Part shown: in pieces, positions 50,300-61,600 of the stretch | Position numbering within the stretch: the stretch's first letter is position 1 | Layout: every line of letters starts with the position of its first letter | Origin: Halomarinibacterium sedimenti | Lineage (GTDB): Bacteria > Bacteroidota > Bacteroidia > Flavobacteriales > Flavobacteriaceae | Direction: 5' to 3' | Assembly: GCF_019312585.1 (NCBI RefSeq) | Contig: NZ_JAHWDP010000005.1 | Span: 124,001-188,000, forward strand | DNA length: 64,000 nucleotides | The notes under the pieces: model-generated | What the model was told of the DNA's origin: nothing | Seen by the model: the letters and a program-made list of their open reading frames with translations, nothing else | Databases searched by the model: none | Translations under genes and position numbers: made by a program

Positions 50300-51590
50300 A
50301 TTTAAACATCTTTGAAACCTTTCTACAGGCTTCAACAGTTTTGTCTAAATCGGTATAGGTTAAAGCGTCACAAAGGAACCAAGTTTCGTATGCACTAGGA
50401 GCAATATAAATGCCTTCGTTTAACATTCCGTGGAAAAACTTTTTAAAAGCATCTCCTTTAGCCGCTAATGTAGCCGTTTCAAAATCGACTACGGGAGTTT
50501 CAGAAAAATGAACCGAAATCATAGAACCTATTCTATTAATTGTATGCGCCACACCATTTTCAGATAAAGCTTCGGTAAGTCCTTTATGTAAATATTCTGT
50601 TTTGGCATTAATGGAATTAAATATCTCTGGTTTCGAATTTAATTCGGTAAGCATTGCCAAGCCTGCCGCCATCGCTAGGGGATTACCACTAAGAGTCCCA
50701 GCCTGATAAACAGGTCCTTCTGGAGCCAGGCAGTTCATAATTTCACCTCGTGCGGCAAAAGCCCCAACGGGTAGACCACCCCCTATTACTTTTCCGAAGG
50801 TAACAATATCAGCTTTTACGGTTAATAACTCTTGAGCGCCTCCTCTTGCCAATCGAAAGCCCGTCATCACTTCATCAAAAATGAGTAAAATTTGATTTTC
50901 ATCACAAAGTTTTCGCAAGCCCTCTAAAAACCCTTCAACTGGAGGGATACATCCCATATTACCAGCAATAGGTTCCAAAATTATAGCGGCTATTTCATCT
51001 TTATTTTCAGAAATTAAATCGGCTACATTTTGTAAGTCATTGTAGCGAGCTAGTAATGTATCTTTAGCCGTTCCCTGAGTTACACCTGGACTGTTTGGAG
51101 TTCCAAAGGTTACCGCGCCACTCCCCGCTTGAATAAGAAACGAATCACTATGCCCGTGATAACAACCAGCAAATTTTATAAATTTATCCTTTCCAGTAAA
51201 TCCGCGAGCCAACCTTATGGCACTCATACAAGCTTCGGTACCACTATTGACAAAACGAATTTTATCGATATTAGGTACCATAGACACGGCTAAGGATGCA
51301 ATTTCGGTTTCTACTTCTGTGGGCATCCCGAAGGAGGTCCCTTTTTGGGCTTTTTCGACAACGGCATTAACTACCTTAGGATATGCATGTCCCAAAATCA
51401 TAGGACCCCAAGAATTGATAAAGTCAATTAACTTGTTTCCGTCTGCATCGTACAGATAGGCTCCTTTCGCTTTTTCAACAAATATGGGAGTTCCACCAAC
51501 GGCTTTAAATGCCCTAACAGGACTATTAACTCCACCAGGAATTACTTTTTGTGCTTCAGCAAATAAAGCACTACTTCTTTTATAAATCAT
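50298..51590 (-). CDS. hemL: Glutamate-1-semialdehyde 2,1-aminomutase
   Basis: A 430-residue PLP enzyme that makes 5-aminolevulinate for haem and other tetrapyrroles by the C5 pathway. The N-terminus [20 protein letters not shown] is diagnostic. [15 protein letters not shown] (near 116-130), [11 protein letters not shown], and [15 protein letters not shown] (near 236-250) form the cofactor site, and the PLP lysine is K267 in [15 protein letters not shown]. It appears to be the last gene of a unit with the glucosaminidase and D-cysteine-desulfhydrase-like genes (9- and 1-base gaps). Confidence 0.95.
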   Translation of the reverse strand: MIYKRSSALFAEAQKVIPGGVNSPVRAFKAVGGTPIFVEKAKGAYLYDADGNKLIDFINSWGPMILGHAYPKVVNAVVEKAQKGTSFGMPTEVETEIASLAVSMVPNIDKIRFVNSGTEACMSAIRLARGFTGKDKFIKFAGCYHGHSDSFLIQAGSGAVTFGTPNSPGVTQGTAKDTLLARYNDLQNVADLISENKDEIAAIILEPIAGNMGCIPPVEGFLEGLRKLCDENQILLIFDEVMTGFRLARGGAQELLTVKADIVTFGKVIGGGLPVGAFAARGEIMNCLAPEGPVYQAGTLSGNPLAMAAGLAMLTELNSKPEIFNSINAKTEYLHKGLTEALSENGVAHTINRIGSMISVHFSETPVVDFETATLAAKGDAFKKFFHGMLNEGIYIAPSAYETWFLCDALTYTDLDKTVEACRKVSKMFK

Positions 51591-51599
51591 AGGGATTTT

Positions 51600-52442
51600 T
51601 TATCGATCCTTAACAGAGTGCAAATATAATACTTGCCCAACAGAAATATCATTAGATACTAAACCATTATACTCTTTTAAGGTTTCTACAGTCATACTAA
51701 AGCGTCGAGCGATACTATATAATGTATCCCCTTTTTCGACGGTATAGGTGTTTATTTTTGAATCCTCGGTATTGATAATATTGGCCTTTCCACCCAAGAC
51801 TTGTTCATCGTAACGATACAATTGATTTTTTTCAATTATTGCTATGAGTTTATCTGGGTATTTTGGATCTGTAGCATAGCCTGCTTTTTTAAGGCCCTTT
51901 GCCCAACCTTTATAATCGTCTTTTCTTAATTTGAATAAGTCTTGATACCTACTTCTTTGCGTTAAAAACAACGAATGGTCTCTAAAAGAGTATTTGGCGT
52001 CTTTATATTTTCGGAAACATTCACCTTTTTCATCATCATCGTGATATACCTTATCACCTGTCCAAGTGGTATGGCATTTTATCCCAAAATGATTATTGGC
52101 TTTTTGTGTAAGTTCTCCCCGACCGGCACCACTTTCTAAAATACCTTGCGCTAAGGTTATACTGGCTGGAATTCCATACTGAAGCATTTCTTCTTTCGCT
52201 ATATCAATATAAGTATCAATATACGCACTTAATACTTCCGCATAGGAAGCATTTCTAGGAAGGTCATCAATTTTAGTTTCGTCGGTTTTATTTGGTAATT
52301 CTGTTTCAATGGGGTCCTTTTTATCGACGACAACTACTTTTTCAGTTTTTACTCTTTTCTTTTTAGAAACCACTTGTTTCTTTGACTTACAACCTAATAG
52401 TAACAATCCAATAAAAAGGAGGGTAAATATTCTTCTTACCAT
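51600..52442 (-). CDS. LysM-containing glucosaminidase lipoprotein
   Basis: A 280-residue lipoprotein (lipobox LLLGC, Cys18) that should cut peptidoglycan glycan strands. After a Lys-rich linker, the GH73/FlgJ-type N-acetylglucosaminidase domain (about 90-220) carries the catalytic Glu in AQGILESGAGRGELTQKANN and continues through FGIKCHTTWTGDKVYHDD and YATDPKYPDKLIAIIEK. A single LysM domain (about 233-277: YTVEKGDTLYSIARRF ... GQVLYL) binds the wall. It lies between the D-cysteine-desulfhydrase-like gene (1-base gap) and hemL (9-base gap). Confidence 0.92.
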   Translation of the reverse strand: MVRRIFTLLFIGLLLLGCKSKKQVVSKKKRVKTEKVVVVDKKDPIETELPNKTDETKIDDLPRNASYAEVLSAYIDTYIDIAKEEMLQYGIPASITLAQGILESGAGRGELTQKANNHFGIKCHTTWTGDKVYHDDDEKGECFRKYKDAKYSFRDHSLFLTQRSRYQDLFKLRKDDYKGWAKGLKKAGYATDPKYPDKLIAIIEKNQLYRYDEQVLGGKANIINTEDSKINTYTVEKGDTLYSIARRFSMTVETLKEYNGLVSNDISVGQVLYLHSVKDR

Positions 52443-52443
52443 A

Positions 52444-53367
52444 TTATAATTCGATTTGAGGTAATTTTTTCTTTTTCAATTTTTGATTCATCCCGGCGAT
52501 GCCTTGAAGCCCACCCGTATGAACGGCTAAAATACGACTATTTTTTTTCAACTTTTTCTGTTTAATAAGGTCAAAAATGCCAAACATCATCTTTCCTGTA
52601 TAGACAGGATCTAATTGAATTTCAGTTTTAAATTTGAAATCATTTATAAAACGTACCAAATTGGCATCTATTTTACCATACCCCCCAAAACAGTACTCAT
52701 CCAAAAGTTCATAATTAGTTTTGGAGGTATATTTTCTAATTTCATCCTTCTGAAAAGTTCCTTTTAATGCTGAAAATCCAAGAATGCTTTGATGCGGTTG
52801 AGATGCTTTAATAATTCCGGCTATAGTACCCCCAGTTCCTACAGGCGTGCAGATATAATCAAAATTTAAGGTTTGGTCTGAAAGTATCTCCTCGCATCCT
52901 TTTACAGCAAATTCATTAGTACCTCCTTCGGGAACAATATAATAATCCTTAAATTCTATAGATATATTTTCTAAAAAATAGGATTCTGTCCTATCTCTAT
53001 AAGCTTCTCTTGTCACAAAATGCAATTCCATTCCACATTGTTGCGCATAGTGAAGCGTAGGGTTTTCTTTCACTTTGGATTTTAACTCCTCCCCTCGTAT
53101 AATTCCTACTGTGTTAATTCCAGTTTCCCTTCCAGCAGCAGCTAATGCCGCTATGTGATTTGAATAGGCTCCCCCAAAACTTAGAATCCCTTTTTTATTT
53201 TTATGTTGAACTTGTTGGACGTTATATTTTAATTTTCTGAATTTATTACCAGACACCGTGGGATGAATATCATCCTCCCGTAAGACAAAAAGTTCAATTC
53301 TATCCAAAAGAGAAGAAAATCCCTCTATTTTTTGGATCGAAACATCTCCTTTTTTAGAATTAAACAT
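52444..53367 (-). CDS. PLP enzyme, ACC deaminase / D-cysteine desulfhydrase family
   Basis: A 307-residue fold-type II PLP enzyme. The cofactor lysine is in VSGNKFRKLKYN (about residue 45), followed by GILSFGGAYSNHIAALAAAG, the typical SNH site. CTPVGTGGTIAGII (near 172-185) is the phosphate-binding loop and AVHTGGLQGIAGM closes the chain. Family members either deaminate 1-aminocyclopropane-1-carboxylate or desulfurate D-cysteine. The sequence as read does not decide between them, and D-cysteine desulfhydrase is the commoner function in bacteria outside plants' root zone. It is the first gene of the leftward unit ending in hemL. Confidence 0.85.
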   Translation of the reverse strand: MFNSKKGDVSIQKIEGFSSLLDRIELFVLREDDIHPTVSGNKFRKLKYNVQQVQHKNKKGILSFGGAYSNHIAALAAAGRETGINTVGIIRGEELKSKVKENPTLHYAQQCGMELHFVTREAYRDRTESYFLENISIEFKDYYIVPEGGTNEFAVKGCEEILSDQTLNFDYICTPVGTGGTIAGIIKASQPHQSILGFSALKGTFQKDEIRKYTSKTNYELLDEYCFGGYGKIDANLVRFINDFKFKTEIQLDPVYTGKMMFGIFDLIKQKKLKKNSRILAVHTGGLQGIAGMNQKLKKKKLPQIEL

Positions 53368-53566
53368 GATGATTTTCAGAATTTTATAAAAAAATGGAAT
53401 TCTTTTAAGATGATGTAAAATTGAGAGTTATTATGTTAAAACTCAAAAAAATCTTCAAAATTATATATCAAAACCTAACTGAAAATAAAATATCCTCAAT
53501 TAAAGAGGTAAAAGCATTTAGATTTTCGTTAACAAGAAAAATTGGCAAATGTTAAAATATTATGCT

Positions 53567-53597
53567 TTTTATCGATTTATTTAGTATTTTATCGATT
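53567..53597. repeat. Two direct repeats with a 20-base period
   Basis: TTTTATCGATT occurs at 53567-53577 and again at 53587-53597, about 45 bases before the next start codon. Repeats on the same DNA face about two turns apart are typical binding sites for a regulator. Confidence 0.5.
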
Positions 53598-53641
53598 ATT
53601 TGTTGTAATATTGTAGGAACTCCCTTACTAAATTAGACGAT

Positions 53642-55789
53642 ATGATAACAACTTTACTTAACTTAAAACACAAACTATTTCTAATATGTTTATGTATTCC
53701 CTTGAGCATGATATCTCAAGTCGGAATTAATACAACTACGCCCCAAGCTGGCTCTATGCTAGATATTACAAGCGCTACCAAAGGGATACTTATCCCTAGA
53801 GTAAATATTTCTGACCTTAACACAATTGCACCTATTACAGGTGGAGCTCCTGAAAGCCTTTTAGTTTATAATACAAACAATACCACTGGAAGGGGATTTC
53901 ATTATTGGAATGGTTCAGTTTGGATACCTATTATAACTCCAGATTGGAAACCTTCTGGAAATGCAGGAACAAATCCAGCTATAGATTTTATTGGAACTAC
54001 AGATAATGTATCGCTTCGGTTTAGAACAAATAATATCGAAAGACTTGAAATTACTAACAATGGTTTAATTAGAGCATTTAGCCCTGGAACAGCAGCACAG
54101 CCCTTACTTTCTTGGGATTCAGATAGCGACACAGGTATTTTTAGAAGCGCAAGCGATGTACTAAACTTCACCGCAGGGGGACAGGATTTTTTAGCCTTAT
54201 CTGGTGGAGGAATAAATGAATTCATCATCAACAATGACGAAGGGGTTTTAAATACCCGTATAGCAACTTTTGGAGATACAAATACATTTTATGTTAATGG
54301 GCTTTTAAATAATGTTGGGTTAGGAACAAATACACCAGATATTAGTGCACAATTGGAATTGGCAGAAACAGATAAGGGTATCCTTATTAATAGGGTAGCT
54401 TTAACCTCTACGGCACTTCCTGCTCCCATAGTATTACCAGCAACAGGCTTATTAGTCTATAATACTGCTTATGCAAGCAGTGGAAGTACCGAAGTTTTAC
54501 CAGGTTTTTATTATTGGGACGGAACTCGATGGATAGCCATGGGAGGTACAGGTGGGAAAGATTGGTCACTCGAAGGAAACGCAGGAACTAATGTTGCCAA
54601 TAACTTTTTAGGTACTACAGATAATGTTTCTTTAGCTTTTAGAACGGATGATAGTGAAAGAATGCTTATTGATGCTGCTGGCACCATTGGAATTGGCAAC
54701 AATCCTTATACAGATACGGCCTTACGTGTTAATAATGCTTCACAACCTTATGGAGTAATTGCTCAAACAAGCTCCGATGGTATTGCCATATATGGTAGTG
54801 ACACTGGCACTGGACTTGGAGTTTTGGGAATTTCAAGTAATAATCATGGTATCTATGGAACTACCGCTTATACAGGAGGTGCCTTTTTAATAGGAGGAAT
54901 TATTGGTTGGGGTACTGGAACATCCAGGGCAAATGGAGTTCTTGCTGTTAGTGACCAACAGCCAGGTTCAGATTCTAATATGGGTATAAGAGCAGTTTCT
55001 GGAAGTACTACTTCTATATCCTCTAACCAAATTATGAATGTAGGTGTAAATACAAATGCAACAGATTTGGCTTTATATGCATTATCCGAAGGCCCTATAA
55101 CAAGTAATGGAATTATGGAGGCAGCGAGGTTTCAAACAAACTATAGTGGTTCTGCTATAGATTCAGACACGAGAGATCCAAGAGCGCAATTGGCTGGGTA
55201 TACCAATGCCAGTCAAGTAGGAGGAAATAATATGTATTATGGCGGTTACTTTTATAGTGGAGGTACGAGCGGAACGTCCTCCTACGCATATGCAGGTGCG
55301 AGATATGGGAATACTAACTATAAAATTATTGGAAATGGTAATGTTTCAACCATAGTGGACGGAGTTGACGGAAACAAAAAAATTATGTTTGCACCAGAAG
55401 CACCAGAAGTCCTTTTTGAAGATTACGGTATAGGACAGCTATCAAATGGAGCTGCGTTTATTGATATAGACCCAAACTTCACTAATAATATAATAGTAGA
55501 TACAGACCACCCTCTTAAGGTGTTTATCCAATTAGAAGGGGATTGTAATGGTGTCTATGTTACACAAAAAAGTGCAGAAGGGTTTATGGTGAAAGAATTG
55601 CAGAATGGAAACTCAAATGTTTCATTCTCTTGGCATATCGTTGCTAATAGAAAAGATGAAGTGGGAGGAAATTCTTCAGAAAATTCAGAATATGCAGATT
55701 TACGTTTCCCAGATGCACCTAATGCAATTATAGTTTCTGAAAACAAAGCTTTGATTGCTAGTAAATTAGACCCTATAATAAATGATTAA
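53642..55789 (+). CDS. Secreted fibre-like surface protein of the QVGINT family
   Basis: A 715-residue protein with a signal peptide ending PLSMISQ, then VGINTTTPQAGSMLDITSAT, the N-module shared across this region, here present twice (about 27-100 and 230-300, the second beginning VGLGTNTPDISAQLELAE). Blocks like PLLSWDSDSDTGIFRSASD and GTTDNVSLRFRTNNIERLEI resemble phage tail-fibre head-binding repeats. Residues about 350-590 are Gly/Ser/Thr-rich beta sequence. The C-terminal ~140 residues (APEVLFEDYGIGQLSNG ... GDCNGVYVTQKSAEGFMVKEL ... SWHIVANRKDE) form a distinct domain shared with the gene at 62025. It is probably an adhesin or glycan-facing fibre. No T9SS domain is evident. Confidence 0.82.
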   Translation: MITTLLNLKHKLFLICLCIPLSMISQVGINTTTPQAGSMLDITSATKGILIPRVNISDLNTIAPITGGAPESLLVYNTNNTTGRGFHYWNGSVWIPIITPDWKPSGNAGTNPAIDFIGTTDNVSLRFRTNNIERLEITNNGLIRAFSPGTAAQPLLSWDSDSDTGIFRSASDVLNFTAGGQDFLALSGGGINEFIINNDEGVLNTRIATFGDTNTFYVNGLLNNVGLGTNTPDISAQLELAETDKGILINRVALTSTALPAPIVLPATGLLVYNTAYASSGSTEVLPGFYYWDGTRWIAMGGTGGKDWSLEGNAGTNVANNFLGTTDNVSLAFRTDDSERMLIDAAGTIGIGNNPYTDTALRVNNASQPYGVIAQTSSDGIAIYGSDTGTGLGVLGISSNNHGIYGTTAYTGGAFLIGGIIGWGTGTSRANGVLAVSDQQPGSDSNMGIRAVSGSTTSISSNQIMNVGVNTNATDLALYALSEGPITSNGIMEAARFQTNYSGSAIDSDTRDPRAQLAGYTNASQVGGNNMYYGGYFYSGGTSGTSSYAYAGARYGNTNYKIIGNGNVSTIVDGVDGNKKIMFAPEAPEVLFEDYGIGQLSNGAAFIDIDPNFTNNIIVDTDHPLKVFIQLEGDCNGVYVTQKSAEGFMVKELQNGNSNVSFSWHIVANRKDEVGGNSSENSEYADLRFPDAPNAIIVSENKALIASKLDPIIND

Positions 55790-55992
55790 ATTTCTATAAA
55801 TATTAGAAGCTAAAGATTTCAAAAAATAGATCTATTTAAAAAATCAATAATTTAATACATGTAGTATAATTATGAATTATTTGTAAGTAATTTCATCATA
55901 ATATTGAAAATATGTGCATTTCGTCGAATTTTTTTGGTTTTTATGGATAAAATCGTCTATTCTTGTAATCCCAAATCATATAATTATTTATT

Positions 55993-56829
55993 ATGGAGTT
56001 TAAACCTACAAAAAGCCCCTTACTATTTTATAGTCTGTGTGTTTTTACTCTTATTTCTCTAAATACTATTGCACAAGTTGGTATTAATACATTAACACCC
56101 AATGGTATTTTAGATGTAAATTCGACAAATATGGGAGTTGTACTCCCTAGATTAGCCTTAACATCAACTATTGTTATGGCCCCAGCTACCAACCCGCAAG
56201 GGGGAAGTATACCAATTGGAACTGTAGTATTTAACACAAATACTACTTCTACAGGAGCTAATGATGTTGTTCCTGGCATGTATTCATGGGATGGTTCACA
56301 ATGGCGCCCTCAGTTTCCAAAAAGACAATATGCTTTATATGAAAGTACTACTGGAACAATTAGAAGCACACCTGGGTCGAACCTAACCATAAGGTTAAAT
56401 GGAAATAATTCAAATACTTTTACTGCAAAATATACGGGTCAATATAAAGTAAAGCTACGTGTTGATTTTGGTGGAGGGCTTGCCAAAGTACCTAGTGAAG
56501 GAAGTGGCGCTTCAAATTCTGACGGTGATTTAAATATTGCCAATGCTACAGGTACATTTACACTTAATTTTGGCGGAACAAATTATACTATAAATGCCAA
56601 CTCCTATTCTACGGCTTATAACGCAGTATCTCCATCCACTAACTATTTTGCTATTTGGCAAGAATTTACAGCAACAGAATATCTAAGTCTTAAAACAAAT
56701 GACGCAGTCTCATTTACATTGACTTTCTTACAGAATACTGCTGAAGAATTTCAGAACAATAGTAATGGCAGAGGCTATATCGCTTATGATATACCCTGTT
56801 ATGTAGAAATTTCCTTTTTGGGAGAATAA
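55993..56829 (+). CDS. QVGINT-family secreted protein, first of three tandem paralogues
   Basis: A 278-residue protein: signal peptide ending NTIAQ, N-module VGINTLTPNGILDVNSTNMG to about 105 (including VVPGMYSWDGSQWRPQF), then a beta-rich C-domain (about 115-278) that opens YALYESTTG and has TAKYTGQYKVKLRVDFGGGL and a closing YIAYDIPCYVEISFLGE. The same two-part layout is repeated in the next two genes, so they arose by tandem duplication. The C-domain looks like a jelly-roll/C1q- or TNF-like sandwich used for ligand binding in secreted proteins; that is inference from strand pattern only. A 203-base AT-rich gap precedes it. Confidence 0.78.
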   Translation: MEFKPTKSPLLFYSLCVFTLISLNTIAQVGINTLTPNGILDVNSTNMGVVLPRLALTSTIVMAPATNPQGGSIPIGTVVFNTNTTSTGANDVVPGMYSWDGSQWRPQFPKRQYALYESTTGTIRSTPGSNLTIRLNGNNSNTFTAKYTGQYKVKLRVDFGGGLAKVPSEGSGASNSDGDLNIANATGTFTLNFGGTNYTINANSYSTAYNAVSPSTNYFAIWQEFTATEYLSLKTNDAVSFTLTFLQNTAEEFQNNSNGRGYIAYDIPCYVEISFLGE

Positions 56830-56842
56830 AACCCCTATTATT

Positions 56843-57688
56843 ATGAAAAAAAACTATCTCATATTAGTACTATTATTATCCCTAAACCTAACACTATTTG
56901 CTCAAGTAGGTATAGGGACGACAGCCCCAAAAGGAGCTTTGGATATCACCTCAACAAACACTGGTTTTATATATCCTCAAATAGCACTTACAAATACGCT
57001 AACTCCTACTATTACCAACCCAAATGGAGGTGGTCTAGCAGTAGGCACAACAGTTTACAATACTGCTATCGCTGGCACTGGAGTTAATACAGTATATCCA
57101 GGTGTATATATCTGGGATGGCTCTGGTTGGATACCACAATACCATAAGGATGATTACAAACTTTGCTATCAAACTGTTAATTTAAGAACGGGATCTGATG
57201 ATATTCTAAACCCTGTATCAGGGAATCAAGCAATAACATTTAATGACAATAGTTTTACTCCTAAATTTAATGGAAATTATCTTGTAACCGTTACGGTGCA
57301 TTACGGCGGAGGCCGATTAGATATTCCAGCAGGGGTAGACCAATGGGCTAATTTTAATGCTCAAGAAGGGCAGTTCAATTTTACATTTAATAGCACGACC
57401 TACAATTATACGTTAAAAACTTACTCTGGATACAATGATGATAAACTCTTTGATGGAGGCAGTGTAAATTATCACACAAATAGAATCAATCAAACTACTT
57501 ACACAATTCCTGTTAGTTTAGCACGTAATACGGCATACCCTTTTACCTTAACTTTTAACCAAACAAACTCTGCAGGATTTGAAGGAAATGGTGATATAAG
57601 CGTTGCTCCCGCTGGAGACGGAAGAGGTTATATTATTACAAGTGGAATGGTAAAATGTACTGTTGAATTTAAATATTTAGGAATTTAA
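56843..57688 (+). CDS. QVGIGT-family secreted protein, second of three tandem paralogues
   Basis: A 281-residue protein: signal peptide (MKKNYLILVLLLSLNLTLFAQ), then VGIGTTAPKGALDITSTNTG and an N-module ending near 105 with GVYIWDGSGWIPQYHKDDYK. The C-domain (about 110-281) contains TPKFNGNYLVTVTVHYGGGR and ends GMVKCTVEFKYLGI, clearly parallel to the neighbours' FTAKYTGQYKVKLRV ... VEISFLGE. It starts 13 bases after the first paralogue and ends 12 bases before the third, so they are one operon. Confidence 0.78.
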   Translation: MKKNYLILVLLLSLNLTLFAQVGIGTTAPKGALDITSTNTGFIYPQIALTNTLTPTITNPNGGGLAVGTTVYNTAIAGTGVNTVYPGVYIWDGSGWIPQYHKDDYKLCYQTVNLRTGSDDILNPVSGNQAITFNDNSFTPKFNGNYLVTVTVHYGGGRLDIPAGVDQWANFNAQEGQFNFTFNSTTYNYTLKTYSGYNDDKLFDGGSVNYHTNRINQTTYTIPVSLARNTAYPFTLTFNQTNSAGFEGNGDISVAPAGDGRGYIITSGMVKCTVEFKYLGI

Positions 57689-57700
57689 AATTAAATCAAG

Positions 57701-58600
57701 ATGAAACATATTATAAGTATATTTTTACTGATTTTTGTTCCGATATCACTTTTTAGCCAAATTGGGATTGGAACTTCAACACCCGAAGGTGCTTTAGATG
57801 TTGAAGTGTATGATGCCACTGGAACTATATTAGAAAGCCCTTACGGTATTGTATTACCTAAAGTAAGTCTTACCTCAAATATTTTAGCAAGCCCAGTAAT
57901 AAATCCTAATGGAGGTGCACTAGAACCAGGAACTACCATTTACAACACAAGCAATACCACAAATGGTGCAAACGATGTGTCCCCTGGTATTTACAGCTGG
58001 ACAGGATCGTCTTGGGAGCCTCAATTTTTCAAAAAAGAATATGAAAAATTTGAACAAACAGGAGGTTGTCAACGAACAACCATTCGAGAATCTTTTGGAA
58101 CACCTAACCCATCTGCTGCCGATAATATTGCTGGTCTTACTGCTAGAACATTTGTTCCTACCTATTCTGGAGTTTATAAAGTTGAAGTAAGAACAAACTT
58201 TGGAGCTGGTAAAATTGCAGATTTCACTTCAGGGACTGAAAGTGAAATCTCGCTAGCAACTTCCGAAGGGGCATTTTTCTTTACCATGTCTGGAACGGGT
58301 GTTGATATTGACCCTACAAGTTCTTCTTATGACTATACAGAAGGATGGTCTTATACACATTCTTATTCGGCAGAAAATGATAATGAAAGCCCAGCGATTG
58401 AAAGTTTTAATGTGGGGCATTATGCAACACTTGTTTACAACTTATACTTATTATCAGGACATACTTATACATTTACCTTAAGTAATTGTATTATTACTGG
58501 CCATCAATACTTTGTAAATAATGGTGACTCTGGAGATGGTCAAGGCCATATAGGACATTACATTCCCTGCTCTGTAGAGTTTACTTATGTAGGAGACTAA
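57701..58600 (+). CDS. QVGIGT-family secreted protein, third of three tandem paralogues
   Basis: A 299-residue protein: signal peptide ending ISLFSQ, then IGIGTSTPEGALDVEVYDAT (Ile in place of the first Val) and an N-module ending with GIYSWTGSSWEPQFFKKEYE. The C-domain (about 115-299) has VPTYSGVYKVEVRTNFGAGK and an end IPCSVEFTYVGD matching its two neighbours. It is slightly longer, with an insert around 195-230. It is followed 36 bases later by the large choice-of-anchor-B protein in the same direction, so all four may be one transcript. Confidence 0.78.
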   Translation: MKHIISIFLLIFVPISLFSQIGIGTSTPEGALDVEVYDATGTILESPYGIVLPKVSLTSNILASPVINPNGGALEPGTTIYNTSNTTNGANDVSPGIYSWTGSSWEPQFFKKEYEKFEQTGGCQRTTIRESFGTPNPSAADNIAGLTARTFVPTYSGVYKVEVRTNFGAGKIADFTSGTESEISLATSEGAFFFTMSGTGVDIDPTSSSYDYTEGWSYTHSYSAENDNESPAIESFNVGHYATLVYNLYLLSGHTYTFTLSNCIITGHQYFVNNGDSGDGQGHIGHYIPCSVEFTYVGD

Positions 58601-58636
58601 AAACAAATTTCAATATAATTCTTAACAACTATTTCA

Positions 58637-61600
58637 ATGTTCAAAAACCTACCTTACCTCGCATTATTATTCATTTTACCTCTACAAGTATTTGCTCAAA
58701 TTCCATGTTCTGGAGGTATTATTAATCAAGCTGGAACAGCAAATGATTATCCTTGTAGTGTATTAACGTATCAATCGCGTATTTCAGCTTCTGCTATGGG
58801 AGCAAATGAAGCACAAGATTCTTGGGGGTGGACAGATCCTTTAAACAACAAGGAATATGCAATTGTAGCTTTGGATAATGGGACCGCTTTTGTAGATATT
58901 ACAAACCCGACCAGTCCTATTTATCTAGCCAGATTGAATACTCATACAGGGAGTAGCTTGTGGAGAGATGTAAAAGTATATCAAAATCACGCCTATATAG
59001 TAAGTGACTCTAATGGTAACCATGGGGTTCAAATATTCGATTTAACAAGATTAAGAACTCTTACAGGTAGCCCAGTTGTTACCTTTACCAATTCACAAGT
59101 TGATGGACGTCTTAGTTTAATTGGTTCTGCACATAATGTTATAATAAATGAAGACACAGGTTTTTTATACGTTTTAGGAGCTGGAACAAATGGAAACAAT
59201 CAACGTATTTTCAACCTGAATTCAAGTTTAACAAATCCTCCCTCCGTAGCTATTTTATCTGCCTATGGATATTGTCATGATGCACAAGTGGTGATTTATG
59301 ACGGTCCAGATCCAGATCATCAAGGAAAAGAATTATTTATTGGTAGTTTTAGCGGCTCGGACTTTCTACGTATTCTTGACGTTACCAACAAAGCTTCCAT
59401 CACTCAAATTGGTGTAATCGATTATACTAATAAATATTATACCCATCAAGGATGGTTTACCGAAGATAAACGCTTTTTTATCGTAGGGGATGAAGTGGAT
59501 GAGGAAAATATTGGGTTTAATACCAGAACACTAGTATTTGACTTACAAGATTTAGACAATCCCGTGTTACATTATACACATTACGGATCTACCCCTGCAA
59601 TTGACCATAATGGCTATGTAAGAGATAATAGATTCTATTTAGCTAACTACTCAGCTGGCATGAGAGTTATGAAAGTAGATGGTTTATACAATACAACCCC
59701 TACCATGACGGAGGTGGCTTATATGGATACTTATGTAGCCAACAGCACAGCGGCTTTCAATGGTACCTGGAATGTTTACCCTTATTTTGAAAGTGGAAAT
59801 TTAATAATGACTGGATTTGGGAATGCAGGTGTTAATGGTGATGGGGGATTATTTATTGTAAGAGACCCAAATTACGACAATATAGACCCAGTAGCAGTTT
59901 GCCAAAACATTATAGCAACACTAGATAAGACTACAGGAACAGTAACAATTGACGCTTTAGATGTTGATGGAGGTTCTACCGATAATATTGGAATAGTTTC
60001 AAGAAGTATTTCAGGTCAAACTACATTTACCTGTGCGGATGTCGGCAGTGTTTTTAATGTTACCCTAACTGTAACCGATGATTACGGGCATACAGATACT
60101 TGTGTTGCAACTGTAACAGTTGAAGCTGAAACTACTACATATTTAGGGGCTGGAACTTGGACAAATGGCACTCCTGGTATAGGGTCTAACGCAAAAATAA
60201 GCAATGATTATAACACCTCTTTAGGAAGTATCGACGCTTGTACTTGTGAAATAGACGCAGTAAGAACGTTAACTATTCAAGCAGATGATTACCTAAAAAC
60301 CGAACAAGATATCATAGTTAATGGAACACTTATCGTAGAGCACCAAGGAAATGTGGTTCAAACAGATCCATCCGCAAGTGTTATTAAAAATGGAACAATC
60401 AATGTAAATGTTACTTCCCCTAACCTTCGTAAAAGAGATTTTATGATTATGGGGAGTCCCATGACAACAGAATCTAGAAGTGGCGTTTGGAACTCCTCTT
60501 TTATAGTTCTGGATTTTACTCCTCAAAACTTTTTACCACACCCTAATGTTCCTGCAGGAGGTACTAATTTCGCAGACGATGACGGAGATTGGTATAACTA
60601 TCATACAGGAACACTAAATCCAGGGGAGGGGTATGTAAATCGCCCTCAAAGTGGATATAATGACCCTACAGTTCCACCCACAGGAAGGCCGTTTAATTTT
60701 ACATACGAATTGGGCACACTTAATAATGGAAATATTACGTATACAAATTACAATAATGGACCCGCCGCAAATCCAAACGGAACACCAAATATGGTAGCTA
60801 ATCCATATGCTTGTGCCATAGACGCAGCCTCATTTATGACAGCAAATCCAGGTGTTGGTGCCTTATATTTCTGGGAGCATTTAACCCCTCCTGGAACCCC
60901 ACTTCCTGTAAGTAATTTGCGATTCGACATGGACGACATTTCTATTTTTGATGGAGTAACTGGTTTACCCGCAGCTAATGACCCTGGTAATGCCCAAGGT
61001 ACAGCCCCAAATGGAATCATATCTACAGGCCAAGGTTTTGGGATAAGAACAAATGGTACAGCAGGAAGCACTGGAACAATAACCTTTAATAACACCATGA
61101 GACTAACTTCTGGAAATAATACCCTAAGAGGACTTGGTACTGTTGGAGAAGATTTAACTCCAGAGAAGTTATTATTAGAAATTAGAGAAAAAACTCATGG
61201 ATATGGTGCATTTACAGCTATTACATTCCTAGAAAGTGCAAGTGATGGATTAGATGAAAACTTAGACACAAACCGTTTAGCCACCATAGTTTCATTTTAT
61301 TCCCACCTTGATGATGGTACTGGTGAATTTGCTATACAAACGCGGGGACCGTTCGCAAAGGGCAAAAAAATACCTCTGGGTTTTTCATCCCAAATAGATG
61401 AAACTTTGGAGTATGAAATTTCTCTTACCAATATGGAAGGCTTAAACCTCGATAGCACTACAGTATATCTATATGATCACCAGGAAAACATTATTACAAA
61501 TCTTGAAAACGACTCATATACTTTTAAAAGTGGAAAGGGAGTTTTTCATAATAGATTTACATTATTGTTTAAAACCGAAAGAGTTTTAGGTCCAGGTGAA

